In this document: positions 1 to 9,633 of the stretch, piece after piece
Layout of the letters: the number at the start of each line of letters is the position of its first letter
Numbering within the stretch: the first letter of the stretch is position 1
From: Rachicladosporium sp. CCFEE 5018
Taxonomy: Eukaryota; Ascomycota; Dothideomycetes; Cladosporiales; Cladosporiaceae
Assembly: GCA_002077045.2 (NCBI GenBank)
Contig: KZ111142.1
Span: 668,737 to 732,736 of the forward strand
Direction: 5' to 3'
DNA: 64,000 nucleotides
Program-made: the position numbers and the translations under genes
The notes under the pieces: model-generated
What the model saw: the letters and a program-made list of their open reading frames with translations, nothing else
What the model was told of the DNA's origin: nothing
Databases searched by the model: none

Positions 1-1592
1 ATTCGGACTCTTCGGCGAGTCTTCTGATACGCGAAGTCGCCAGGGTAGTGGCTGATCCATTGGTCCATGACCGTCAAGAAGCGAAGTCGGGCCACCGTCT
101 TCATCATCGCTGGCAGAGACTCCTGGTCGAGAGCATTGTAGCGGTCGACTACAGCTTCGAGCAGTCGCCCAGGAGCAGCGAATTTGCGATACAGCGCCAG
201 GAAGATGACCACGAACTTCTCGTCTGCTTTCGAAATCGGCTTCGCGAGTAGTCGATCCACTAATTGATCGAATGTGGCCCCGTTCTCAGACAGCTGCGGC
301 GCAGGCTGTGCTGCACCATGTCTTGTGGGGGGGGTTCTGTCATCATCGTACGATGACTCTGCAGACTCGGACACGCTATCCGTCTCTGATCCTTCGAAAA
401 AGAAAGTGTTGTGAGGTTCCTCGCTCGCCTCTCCCGGTACCCTTAACCGATCGTGACCATACCCAGCTAAGCTAGGATCATGCCGGGAGTGCGCTGCCTT
501 GTCCTTGTTGAGACTCATCGCGTACTCGGAGCTCGCGCGTGCGTGTCCAGCAGGCGGTCTCGGCGAAACAGGCCGGATGGCATTCGATTGCGCTCGCCGT
601 CTGTTCGTCGAAGATGCCCGTGACCGATCGTTATTTGCACCATGCACAACGGCCTTCACCATGGTGAAGACCGCATTCCTATAGCTCTCTGGGACTGACG
701 GCGACGTCTGCAACGTGTGCAAACCGCCAACCTTTTGCTTAGCAGCAATTTCATACTTCGCCGGCGCCACCTCTCGCTCGGCTATGGGTGTGTCACATTT
801 GCAAGAGATGAGTATAGATGGCAGAGGCGCCTTGCTGATCGCGGAAAGTGTCTCAGGCACATATTCCACGCTGCTTCGGTCCTTCACATCATATAACGTC
901 AAGACACCATCTACCTTTGGCATCATCCTCTCTGCGATGGTCTGAGGCCAGCTGATTGCATCGTCATCCTCGTCAATCTCAACATCGTCGATCGGGATCT
1001 CCAGCAGTCGCACCAGATACACAGTCCCGTCATACGGCAGCTGCCTCTCAATAGCCCTCTGACTCGCCGGCATAGGCAGATCCATAGCTCGCTGCATGAA
1101 AGTCGTCTTGCCCACATTCTCGGCTCCTACCACAGCAATATTGATTTCCGTCAATGGCTGCGCCAAATCGGGACTTCGGAAAGGTTCGTACTGCCGCACT
1201 GCTCCCACAACCCCAGCAACCTCGTCCTCATCTTGCCCATATTGTGAGTACCTGGTCGTGACCACCGGCGGCGGCCGGTGCCCGGTCACTCTCGCGTTGT
1301 TACCAGCGTCCTCCCCCTCCTCCCGCATCCCAGGCATGCCCCCATCATACCCACTGCCTCTCCGTCGCTCCACCAGCGGCGCAGAGTTTGTCCGGGACGT
1401 AAGAGCTGGTCTCTTCAAATCCGCAGCAGTGCTCTCCACCCCGGCCTCCAAGGGCTTCAAGCTCGATCGCCGCGACGAGGACCCTGTATACTGCGTGCTC
1501 TTCGCCTTGTCCCGACGCTCGCTGTTCTTGTAGCTATTCTCAGCTACATTGTTCGCCCTGGAGCCTCGGCGAGAGTCGCGTCCTGAGCTCAT
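1..1592 (-). CDS. Ras-like/RasGEF fusion protein, N-terminal part (copy A, runs off window)
   Basis: N-terminal 530 codons of the same protein that is complete at 55822-58658. Start ATG is the complement of 1590-1592, at the same place as in copy B. The visible part holds a basic, Ser-rich disordered leader, a Ras-like P-loop domain (GAENVGKT near residue 156), a low-complexity linker, the RasGEF N-domain and the region just before the catalytic CDC25 domain. The frame is open throughout, although bases 1-720 differ from copy B by about 8%, mostly silently. The role inferred from the family is nucleotide exchange on Ras-type GTPases. Whether the 3' half exists to the left of base 1 cannot be seen. 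Confidence 0.85.
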   Translation of the reverse strand, partial: MSSGRDSRRGSRANNVAENSYKNSERRDKAKSTQYTGSSSRRSSLKPLEAGVESTAADLKRPALTSRTNSAPLVERRRGSGYDGGMPGMREEGEDAGNNARVTGHRPPPVVTTRYSQYGQDEDEVAGVVGAVRQYEPFRSPDLAQPLTEINIAVVGAENVGKTTFMQRAMDLPMPASQRAIERQLPYDGTVYLVRLLEIPIDDVEIDEDDDAISWPQTIAERMMPKVDGVLTLYDVKDRSSVEYVPETLSAISKAPLPSILISCKCDTPIAEREVAPAKYEIAAKQKVGGLHTLQTSPSVPESYRNAVFTMVKAVVHGANNDRSRASSTNRRRAQSNAIRPVSPRPPAGHARASSEYAMSLNKDKAAHSRHDPSLAGYGHDRLRVPGEASEEPHNTFFFEGSETDSVSESAESSYDDDRTPPTRHGAAQPAPQLSENGATFDQLVDRLLAKPISKADEKFVVIFLALYRKFAAPGRLLEAVVDRYNALDQESLPAMMKTVARLRFLTVMDQWISHYPGDFAYQKTRRRVR

Positions 1593-2502
1593 GGCGCGGC
1601 TGTGAAGCCGCCGGTCGTGCCGTGTTCGTAGCCAGCTCTGTTGTAGTCCCTATGTGCTGCAAAAGATATGCTCCAGTGTGCACTTCCGCGATAGAGCTCC
1701 CGCCATTGCCTGTGTGCCTTTTGCGATATGCACTGACTGTCACGACCCCATACGCGTCCAAACAGGTCCAGCCCGTGTAGCCTTGCTCCTCTCCCGCCCA
1801 ACCCAGCAGCCACAGCAAGAAAGCTACGCGCCTACCCGTGCCAGCAAACGAGTGTCCCTTCCCAGAGCAGTCGTACCTCTGTCGTCACACGTAGCGCAGA
1901 ATACCGACACCAAGGTAAGTTCACAAACTCACGCCCTCAAGTCTCTGCCCTCGGCTGCAAAGATAAAGCTACAGTACATGTACCAGCCACAAAAGGCACG
2001 CCTACATAACAACAAGTGAGGTTCCTCCCTCCCACTTTCCTCGGCGAATCATGAATTTCGGCGCACGATGGCCCCATGCAATTGGTAGCGGCGCAGAAGA
2101 CACCCCTGCAAGTCTCCTCGGCTTGTGAATACGGCTCCACTTGCCTGGCGCGGTCGAGACGAGGAAATGCGATCGAAGCGGGATGGGCGATCGGGGGACT
2201 TCCGATGGGGATGCGAGACTGGGGAGATTCTGTTTTGCTTTGCTGTGATGGGGACGCGAGGTGAGAGAAGATCTTGATGTGGTGTTGCGCGTGGCTTAGG
2301 CCCATGATATGCCCAGGCCATGGGAGGAGCTTGGGAGTCGCACGACAGTACATCTGGGACATGAATCGCTGGCTGTCAATTTAGCGATCTCATGACTTGG
2401 TGATGCCGTGCGGTACAGATTGTAGGCGAGTCTGGACTGCTATGGCTATGTACACGGTACTGATCGACATATATACACACCCTTACTGTCTATACAGTGC
2501 GT
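1593..2502. other. Intergenic, copy A: RasGEF 5' side and MpaB-like 3' side
   Basis: About 0.9 kb between the RasGEF start and the MpaB-like stop. It is nearly identical to 58659-59567, with a few SNPs and a 1-nt indel near 2380-2500. An open frame on + (1654-2019) survives in both copies, but it has no start context or recognisable protein features and I do not call it. No RNA gene seen. Confidence 0.7.
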
Positions 2503-4023
2503 TCACCACACCACCCTCCAAACCAACCCCAACACCTTCACCCCAACAAAACACCCCACCCCAATCCCCGCACACCCCACAAGAAACGTCCTCAAATTCC
2601 TCCTCTCAACCGCACTATAATCCTGCTTCTCCTCCTCACACTCCCCCATAAGCGTCACAGTCTCATACTCCGGCACATACTTGAACTCAAACACGCTCTC
2701 CTTGCCCTGCAGTCCGTACTTCGTGTTAACAATAATATCAAAAAACACCTTCTTCAGCAGCTTGATCTTTGACCGGTCCCAAGAGGGTATGGAGCGGTAT
2801 GTGTACGCGAAGAAGCAGAAGAACATGCACTGCCCGGCCATGAGGCAGGTGTAGTAAGGCGATACGCGCGGTAGGCCAAGCTCGTCGCAGAGTTCGTTGC
2901 CGTTTAGCCAGCGGGCGGAGGCGGTGAGGAAGTCGGCTGAGGCGTAGCCCGGGGGTTGGCCTTCGAGGGATTTAATGATGTTGTTTGCTAGGACTTTGCT
3001 GGTGGGCGTTGGGTGAATTTCGTAGAGGAGTAGGGCTTCCATGACGCGTTTTGCTTGCGCGGGTGTTTCGAAGAAGCCTTTTGTTGGGCAGCCGATGACG
3101 TGCCCGATGTAGCGCCAGAGGGCTATGTAGTCTACCTTTTCTTGCTCGCGCATGAAGAGGCCTTGGCGGGGGAGGGAGAGCCAGATGAGGGTCGAGGAGA
3201 AGGTTGCGATTGTGGCCATGGAGTCTAGGTCATTTATGGGGATGCCCCATTCGGCGATGTTGTAGTAGCCTGGTCTTGCTTTCTCGAGAGCGAGGATGCG
3301 TTGTCGGACGGCGACGTGCAATAGTCGGACTCGCAGAGTTGAAGCGAAGCCATCACCACCCGGCTGTATGCTCTCGAGGCTCTTTGTACATTGCAGAATA
3401 TGCTGGGTTGTTTCAAACAGTCGACCTCGTGCAACCTTCGTCGAGAAGCCTCCTGTCCGTGCCAATGTTTCTACTACACGTGCTGCGCCCATCCCGCCGA
3501 GTAAGGACTGATAGGCCAGACCGGTGAGACATGCGCCGCCGTAACGGTAGAAAACATCCTGCCCTCGTTCTATCTGCGCCCAATCTACCCAATCGGGAAC
3601 TGTGTTCACTTCTCGCCAGAAGTCTGCCAGTAGCGGGTCTGTCGGTGCGTTGTCGCGGAGTATGGCATAGAGGTCTCGCCGGGGAGACTTGGTCGCCTCT
3701 TTCTCATCATCTCGTATCGTACTATCGGGTATCTCGGGGTTCTTCTCGGACGCTGGATGTCTACTGCTGTTCCTGGGAAGGTCCTTCTGTGGCGGCGGCG
3801 AGATCTCGTTTAGTCGGTTCAGCACTGCTTCGCCTCGCTCGTCGTAGGAATGCTTTAGTGGTTCGCATGTCGTCGGTGTGAGGTGCTCGGGTGAGAACTC
3901 GAACTTGAAGCCCCAGGCTCTGTGCAATGGTAAGCAGATTTCTTGTGGCGTTGACTTGACATGTGACAGTCCTTACCTTTTGGTGTTTGGGGTATCGCGC
4001 GTGAAGGGGTTAGGCCACGCCAT
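2503..4023 (-). CDS. MpaB/rubber-oxygenase-type (DUF2236) protein, copy A
   Basis: Two exons: 3977-4023 (MAWPNPFTRDTPNTK...) and 2503-3919, with a 57-nt intron 3920-3976 (gtaagg...cacag). Together they encode 487 residues. The body fits the DUF2236 / ER-bound oxygenase family (mycophenolic-acid MpaB, latex-clearing Lcp). Visible marks are the GGACLTGL segment, a conserved Arg/His helix (LRVRLLHVAVRQR) and WGIPINDLDSMATIATFS. In the family these His residues bind a b-type haem, and members cleave C=C bonds oxidatively. The substrate here is unknown. A hydrophobic C-terminal tail may anchor it in a membrane. It differs from copy B by about 7 residues. The first exon is short and was chosen because it restores phase (AG|A) and is the same in both copies. 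Confidence 0.85.
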
Positions 4024-4823
4024 GCAGAAGAAGCGGTGTATTGAGTGTGTACGTGAGCGGTCAAGGAAGCGACAGTAGAAAAGGTATGTACGTGAGATGA
4101 TATAGTGAATGGGAATACTTAGGTAGGCTCAGAGTAGTGCATGCCATTGCGGGCGGACGTCGACAACGTCATGGATTGGCCGGTGGAGAAGCTACACCAT
4201 GATTGTTTCAATATCTCATGAGTAATGCTCGTCCAGGTATGACCGTGGTCGGGAATTCAATGACCTACACAGAGCGTTATAGCAGTGGTGAAGGAGAAGA
4301 TGTTGGAGAGTGACATTCTTCAGCACTGCAGGTGCGATGACCTGATGGTGATGGCGTTGCGCTCGGGCATCAACCCACCATTGCATGCCGCCTTCCCGAG
4401 CAATGTCGAACATGTAATTCTGCATGTCCAAGGTCGCAAAGGAAGGCCTGTGTGTATGAGCGAAGTTACATAAGATGGGCAAGAGGTTCATGCGAGGTCT
4501 GCTCAGTACAATTATCTGCATCGTGGGGGCCAAAATACCTTCGTGTTGCTAAACTGGAGGTCGGCAATCTTGAAGCCTCAGGCATCTGCCAAGAGTTGGA
4601 AGCCAGGTCCCACATCCGACTTTTTGGCTACGCGAAGACGACCACTTCATCCCAGCAAGACGACATTCCTTCGACACTCGCCAAACTCACACATACCTCA
4701 TTGCGCCCGTGAAGCAACGTCATTCGGTATGTTTGCGATCATGCAGCCTGGATCTGACGGACTCGGAAAATGGCAGCAGAGATGTACTGACAGCCCTCAC
4801 AGTAGCCTTCACGAACCGCAATC
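4024..4823. other. Divergent promoter region, MpaB-like / eS8 (copy A)
   Basis: 0.8 kb between two divergently transcribed genes, matching 61089-61889 with moderate divergence. Short open frames on both strands (for example 4216-4533 on -) persist in both copies, but they carry many amino-acid changes and no recognisable domain, so I read this as non-coding promoter sequence. Confidence 0.65.
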
Positions 4824-5555
4824 ATGGGGTACAGACACACAGAGAAGTCCCTCATCTCCATATCAAGCACTCACTGACACCTTCCTAGTATCTCTCGTGA
4901 TTCACGTCACAAGAGGAGCGCTTCCGGTGCGAAGCGCGCATACTACCGCAAGAAGAGGTATGCATAAACCGATCGCCCTGCCTGCCACTGCCTTGAACGC
5001 AAGTTCCTGACATTAGCATCCAGAGCCTTCGAGAAAGGGCGCCAGCCCGCCAACACCCGTATCGGCCCCAAGCGCATCCATTTAGTGCGCACTCGCGGTG
5101 GCAACCGCAAGTTCCGTGGCCTGCGCCTCGACAGCGGCAACTTCTCGTGGGGCAGCGAGGGTATCTCCCGCAAGGTCCGCGTCATTGCTGTGGCCTTCCA
5201 CCCTTCCAACAACGAGCTCGTCCGCACGAACACCCTCACCCGCTCTGCCGTGGTTCAGATCGATGCTACGGCGTTCAGGCAATGGTACGAGGCACACTAC
5301 GGCAGCAGCATTGGGCGCAGAAGGCAGGCGAAGGGAGAGGAGGCCAAAGAGGAGAAGAAGAGTAAGAGCATTGAGAAGAAGCAGGCCGAGCGTGTGAAGG
5401 CTGGAGGCAAGGTCGAGCCGGCGTTGGAGAGGCAGTTCGAGGCTGGTCGTCTGTACGCTGTCGTTGCCAGCCGTCCAGGCCAGAGCGGACGTGTCGACGG
5501 CTACGTGTTGGAGGGTGAGGAGCTTGCCTTCTACCAGCGTGCTATCAGGAAGTAG
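4824..5555 (+). CDS. RPS8: 40S ribosomal protein eS8, copy A
   Basis: Three exons: 4824-4828 (ATGGG), 4889-4957 and 5024-5555, with introns of 60 and 66 nt, giving 201 residues (yeast eS8 is 200). The product begins MGISRDSRHKRSASGAKR and contains RQPANTRIGPKRIHLVRTRG, GNFSWGSEGISRKVRV, the HPSNNELVRTNTLT block and FRQWYEAHYG, all signatures of eS8. It is a structural protein of the small ribosomal subunit. The 5-nt first coding exon was fixed by phase (GG|T) and the invariant N-terminus. It is almost identical to copy B; I noticed one residue change (Gly versus Ala after FEK) and about 1% nucleotide difference. The central insertion is Lys/Glu-rich, as is usual for the family. Confidence 0.97.
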
Positions 5556-6613
5556 AGCCTGGGTCGTTGAAGGCTTTGCTGGTATTCATGGTGTTGGCAA
5601 TGTGGGCACAGCGATGGTGACTTGCAATGACCGCAAGCGCCGTGCGCTCACATGGTCGTCTGTCTGCTGTCCACGATGGACAGCACCGCAGTCGTCGATG
5701 TGGGACAAGCAGCGGACACAACAGCGCTACGTGTATTGAACAACTCAAATTTCCATGAGCCTCCCTCTTTATCCGTTTTCATTAAGCATGTGAATACTAC
5801 TAACATCCATCGCCCATCTTCTTCGGAGTGCACTCCTCCGCAATATCTTCGGCATCTTTTCGAGTGCTGCCGAAAAGTGGTCGTGACTTCACGCCAAGAC
5901 AACCGCTGCAATCTCGCTTCATCTCGTGGCGTTAAAGGCTGATGATCTCCAACATGGTTTATTGACAACACCATTCCTGAACGCCACGGCGTCGTCGTTG
6001 ACTCGAGCAGCTTGCAGAATACGGGCGCGTCTCTCGAGGAGATCATGAGACGAAGCAGAGCAATATGACTTGCAACATCACGCCTCAAGTCGGATACTCA
6101 AGATCTGAGATGCGCGAGAGCGCGACTTCATCTCAAGTCAGCCCCAAATCTCATTTCATCCACCCCCTGATCCGAGCTTCCCTGCCTTCCCTCTACTTCC
6201 CCACAGGGCCAACAGAAAATGGCAGCGCTAGCACATAGCACGCATCGCTTTTGGCTAGCACCTCACATGGCGCCTTTGCGACGGCTACGCTTGTAGATTA
6301 GGCGTGGAGAGCCTTTCATGAAATGCTAGGGTTGGCTGCACTGCTCTTCGCGTTTGTGTGAGTGCATTCTGTTTGTCTACCATCACGCTCTTTTGAGATC
6401 ATTCTGTCGTTTTCTGGTGGTGCTTGTTGGACGTTGCGAGAGAGTGGAATATTTGCTGAAGGGAGCTTTACGGTCTTTCAAGGTGTCTGTCTTTCACTAA
6501 GGTCGTGTAATTGTGGTCTGGAGAGATCACGTCCGTTCGTTTATATCTGGGAAGGAGAAGCAGACGAGAGGGGGGTAATAGCGATCAAGATCGCATAATC
6601 AGTCCGACGACAC
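5556..6613. other. Intergenic upstream of mucin-like gene (copy A)
   Basis: About 1.06 kb. The part next to eS8 differs from copy B by roughly 9%. From about 6228 to the mucin start the copies differ at only about 5 positions in 386, a strongly conserved promoter/5'UTR-like stretch. No RNA gene or motif I can name. Confidence 0.65.
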
Positions 6614-8182
6614 ATGTTCGCGATGGCACCACGATCTGCCATCTTCTACAGCGCGCTGCTGTTCAGCGCAACAGCTTTCGCAGCGCAATTTTCGAACACT
6701 ACAACCACGGCCCAATTCATAGGGTCTGCAAAAGGCTCACCAATCGAGGAGGCTACGCAGACGAGTCTGGAGGTCCCAAGTACGTCGCCAGCGGAGACCG
6801 TCATCACAACGACGTATAGCGAGCCGGCTGCAGTGCCAGCCACATTGTCAACGTCTTCGACTTCGCCGACGTCGTATGTGCCTACTACCTCGCAGTTGAC
6901 CACGACTACACCAGTCACCACTCCAGACACAACATACATCCCTCCTACAACTACCCCGGTGACAACAGCGATCACACCTGTCACTACACCCGAGACATCG
7001 TACCCTCCGCCTACTACCACACCAAGCACGACGACCACTCTAACTACTACGCCTGTCACTACGGCAGCGACGACACCAGTCACTACACCAGAGACATATG
7101 TCCCACCTACTACAACACCTCCATCATCGTCGAGCACCACTACGCCAGCCGTGGCATCTTCGCCTGTTGTAGCGACCTCGGAGACGTCGCTTGCTGTGCC
7201 TACTACGGAGGCCTCGCAAACGTCGCTGCAAGGTCCCACTACCTCGCCAGCCTTCACATATAAGCCTGACACCTCAATCATCGAGACCGCACCCACGACT
7301 ACCACTACCACGGCTGGAACATCTGCCGGTAACACCGAGAAGCCCTTCACTTACGTCCCCGCCACCAGCGCCTCGACAGCGGCCACCTCTGGCACTACCT
7401 CAGTTGAAAATCCACCGATCGCATACACGTCCGCTGAGTCCGTCTCCTCACCCAGCAATGGCCCTTCTACGACCGCAGCTGCGACTGCACAGACCTCGAA
7501 TGGCATTGTCATCGTGCCTGCGTCCTCGAACACGGACACGTCACTCTCAGCCTGGACAACTCACACCCTTTCCAATGGCATAATGTTTGCCCCTACCTCG
7601 TCCGCACCCTCACCCTACGCTCCCGGCGCAGCTTCCACTCACACCTTGAGTAACGGCATCGCATTTGCGCCGACCTCTACCGCTGCTTCTACTGGCCTTC
7701 TCACAATCTCCATGATCCCCTCGGGCTCACACGCCGGTGCCCTAGTCTACGGCTCGCAAACCCTGATCCCAGGCTCAACCCTCACTGCACCAGGCGGCAC
7801 GCGCATAGCGCTTGAGACCATCTCAGGCAGCACCGCAGTCGTCGTAGCCGGGCCAACAACCACAGCCTCAGCTTTCCTGCCCGTTAAGCCTTCGGCAACG
7901 AAGGGTGTGGCGAGCAGCGAGGCGAGCACGACGGGTATGGCTGAGATCATCGTCTCAGGCCACACCTGGCGAGCCAGCGGCGTGACGCTTAGCGCTGGCG
8001 GCCCTACGACAATGGCTACAGGGACGAAGACGGGGACTGGCAGTGGGGCTACGGTTGTGGCAGGAGCGAGTGGGAGTGCGACGCCGAGCCCCGGGCTTTA
8101 CAGCGGTGGAGCTGGCAACGTTGCAGTGCCTGGGCTGGGAATTCTGGGCGCAGTTGCAGTGGGTTTGGTGGCTGTGTGGTGA
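6614..8182 (+). CDS. Secreted, GPI-anchored mucin-like Ser/Thr-rich protein
   Basis: A single exon of 522 residues. An N-terminal signal peptide (MAPRSAIFYSALLFSATAFA; ATGs at 6614 and 6626 are both usable) is followed by a long Thr/Ser/Pro region with irregular TTTPVTTP-type repeats, expected to be heavily O-glycosylated. Two copies of THTLSNGI(M/A)FAPTS lie near residues 318-355. A C-terminal part with the pattern YGSQTLIPGSTLTAPGGT and SGHTWRASGVTLSAGGP is common in fungal surface proteins. The C-terminus ends in Gly/Ala/Val-rich hydrophobic residues, as in GPI-attachment signals. Likely role: cell-wall or plasma-membrane surface protein; no enzymatic domain seen. Copy B has the same start at 63683 but is cut by the window. 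Confidence 0.85.
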   Translation: MFAMAPRSAIFYSALLFSATAFAAQFSNTTTTAQFIGSAKGSPIEEATQTSLEVPSTSPAETVITTTYSEPAAVPATLSTSSTSPTSYVPTTSQLTTTTPVTTPDTTYIPPTTTPVTTAITPVTTPETSYPPPTTTPSTTTTLTTTPVTTAATTPVTTPETYVPPTTTPPSSSSTTTPAVASSPVVATSETSLAVPTTEASQTSLQGPTTSPAFTYKPDTSIIETAPTTTTTTAGTSAGNTEKPFTYVPATSASTAATSGTTSVENPPIAYTSAESVSSPSNGPSTTAAATAQTSNGIVIVPASSNTDTSLSAWTTHTLSNGIMFAPTSSAPSPYAPGAASTHTLSNGIAFAPTSTAASTGLLTISMIPSGSHAGALVYGSQTLIPGSTLTAPGGTRIALETISGSTAVVVAGPTTTASAFLPVKPSATKGVASSEASTTGMAEIIVSGHTWRASGVTLSAGGPTTMATGTKTGTGSGATVVAGASGSATPSPGLYSGGAGNVAVPGLGILGAVAVGLVAVW

Positions 8183-8955
8183 GGTTGAGAGTGAGGGCGA
8201 AGCTTATGAGGTTATGCCGGCGATATACCCAAGGCGAAGGCGTAGGGAGTGAGGAGTTGGGAGGAGGGTGTAATTCGAAGGGAGAGATTTGAGGGTAGGT
8301 AATTGTAATTTATGAATGGAAGGTTCGTTTCATGTATGTACTGCCACTCCAGAACACGAGTCTCGCAGAAGCAGTTCAGTAGAGTACTGCGTGACTTCAG
8401 GCAACACGCTCTGAGCGTACTATCAGGCCTGAGGTCGCTGACTCCGCCAGGCTGCTGGTGTTTCTGCAAGGCAAAGGCGAGTTCAATCGACAGGGCACTA
8501 CACTAGAGAAGCTTTTTTCCAGTCAGCAAGATTACAGCCTATAGCTTGAGTTCAGGGTAGATTGTGAGGAGGTGTTGGGGTCAGACAGCAGTTGGACTAC
8601 GATTGGATCGACATAAAGAATTCCGATCAGGTCTGTGAAAATCGAGTGCTTCATCAGGTGATACGTGGAGGATGCATGTTGTCAATGGGGGAATGGAGAC
8701 TTACTCAATGACACGCTCATTACTGTCTACTTCTCCCAGTGACTCGATGAGTTGAAATGTTTGTATCGGGTAGAGAGTGAAGGGCAGCAAAAAAGTTTGG
8801 TTAACCGATGCGGCTCGGCTAAATTTCCCCAATCAGTTCTATCGTCACTGCTTGTAGTCGACTACGGCGATTCAATCGCTTCTCTCTCAAGGCCGCATAT
8901 ACACGCGCCATGCGGCTACACTCTTTCCCATACGCTCGCTGACACTCATCTGCAT
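8183..8955. other. Intergenic mucin-like / LSM1
   Basis: 0.77 kb holding the dispersed repeat described at 8189-8315 just after the mucin stop, then the LSM1 promoter. A Gln/Pro-rich open stretch just before 8956 is simply the LSM1 N-terminal frame extended upstream. Confidence 0.6.
8189..8315 (+). repeat. Dispersed ~130-bp repeat, copy 1
   Basis: Aligns by eye with 43340-43478 in the same orientation. Shared blocks are GCGAAGCTT, GATATACC, AAGGCGAAGG, GGGAGGAGG and AGGTAATTGTAATT(T/C)ATGA, with small indels between them. Read on the minus strand both copies give a similar short peptide pattern (NYNYL...S.L...TP..FA.GIS), which reflects the shared DNA and not a gene. It lies 7 nt after the mucin-like stop codon, so it would be in that gene's 3'UTR. 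No terminal inverted repeat was recognised. Confidence 0.75.
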
Positions 8956-9633
8956 ATGGAGAACCTTTCTCTCCATGATGCCGGCCCGTCTGGACCGCCG
9001 CCGCCTGGCCAGCAGCAGCAACAGATGCCTCCGCCGGTCCCTCAACTTCCGCCCCAGATGTTCACGACTGCCGCGCAACTGCTGGATCTGACGGACAGTG
9101 AGTGATGAGTAGCGACGGGACAGAAAGTTGGTGCAGTGCTAACAAGGTCGAAAGAGAAGCTCATGATCGCACTGAGGGACGGCAGGAAACTCATCGGAGT
9201 GTTGAGAAGCTGGGATCAGTTTGGTAGGGTTCGGCAATACGCCTCTACAGGGTGAGTGACAGAGGCTGAGATCATGGTGTGCAGGCAATCTGGTTCTACA
9301 GGACACAGTCGAGCGTATGTTCGTACAGAATCTCTACGCGGACGTTGAGCGCGGCCTTTTCCTGGTACGCGGAGAAAACGTCACATTATTGGGCGAGATC
9401 GTATGTTCAGCGATACGCCCATCAGTCAGCTACAGAAAATTGCTCACACTTCCTCGCAGGATCTTGACAAGGACGACTACGTACCAGAGCCCTACAAACT
9501 AGCTCCTGTGGGCGAGGTCTTCGCGCTAAAGAAGGCCGAAGATGCAAAGGCGAAGAAGACCGATCTGAGCAAGCAGAAGAAGCTCGCTGCCATCGGTTTT
9601 GAGAGCGAGCACCATGGTGAGGCTATCTTGTGA
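8956..9633 (+). CDS. LSM1: U6 snRNA-associated Sm-like protein LSm1
   Basis: Four exons: 8956-9097, 9155-9223, 9285-9400 and 9460-9633, with introns of 57, 61 and 59 nt; the first contains a perfect GCTAAC branch site. The 166-residue product has a Gln/Pro-rich N-terminus, the Sm1 motif (KKLMIALRDGRKLIGVLRSW, DQFGNLVL), the TVERMFVQ linker and Sm2 (FLVRGENVTLLGEI), then a charged C-terminal tail. This pattern is LSm1, the subunit that defines the cytoplasmic Lsm1-7 ring. With Pat1 that ring binds oligoadenylated mRNA 3' ends and promotes decapping in P-bodies. Phases 1, 1 and 0 all agree and give the canonical family sequence across every junction. Confidence 0.95.

Larger units (their letters stand above)
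1..6931 (+). repeat. Direct duplication, copy A (left part cut by window edge)
   Basis: This block matches 57067-64000 in the same orientation and gene order: RasGEF N-terminal part (-), MpaB-like oxygenase (-), eS8 (+), mucin-like gene (+). The coordinate offset is 57066 at the left end, 57065 around 2.5-4.0 kb, 57066 at 4.2-5.6 kb and 57069 at the mucin start, so only small indels separate the copies. Divergence is patchy: by eye 20 mismatches in bases 1-240 and about 9% just after eS8, but about 1% over 780-1130, the eS8 gene and the mucin promoter. Both copies keep open reading frames. The block continues past both window edges, so its true ends are not visible. Confidence 0.97.

Noticed and set aside
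1654..2019. 121-residue plus-strand frame repeated at 58720-59085
   Set aside because: Lies in the 5' flank of the RasGEF gene, low-complexity translation, and both copies are nearly identical at the DNA level, so conservation says nothing.
4216..4533. 105-residue minus-strand frame present in both duplicate copies (also 61282-61599)
   Set aside because: Open in both copies, but with about 12 amino-acid changes in 105, no domain, and a position inside a divergent promoter; persistence is expected for recent duplicates.
6900..7150. Regular ACTACACCAGTCACT-type units as a CRISPR-like or satellite array
   Set aside because: They are degenerate TTTPVTTP codon repeats inside an open reading frame, without unique spacers.
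6646..7350. Long Val-rich frame antisense to the mucin-like gene
   Set aside because: Mirror of ACC/ACT threonine codons on the other strand; typical shadow of a Thr-rich gene. The same holds for 31249-31659 and 50818-51474.
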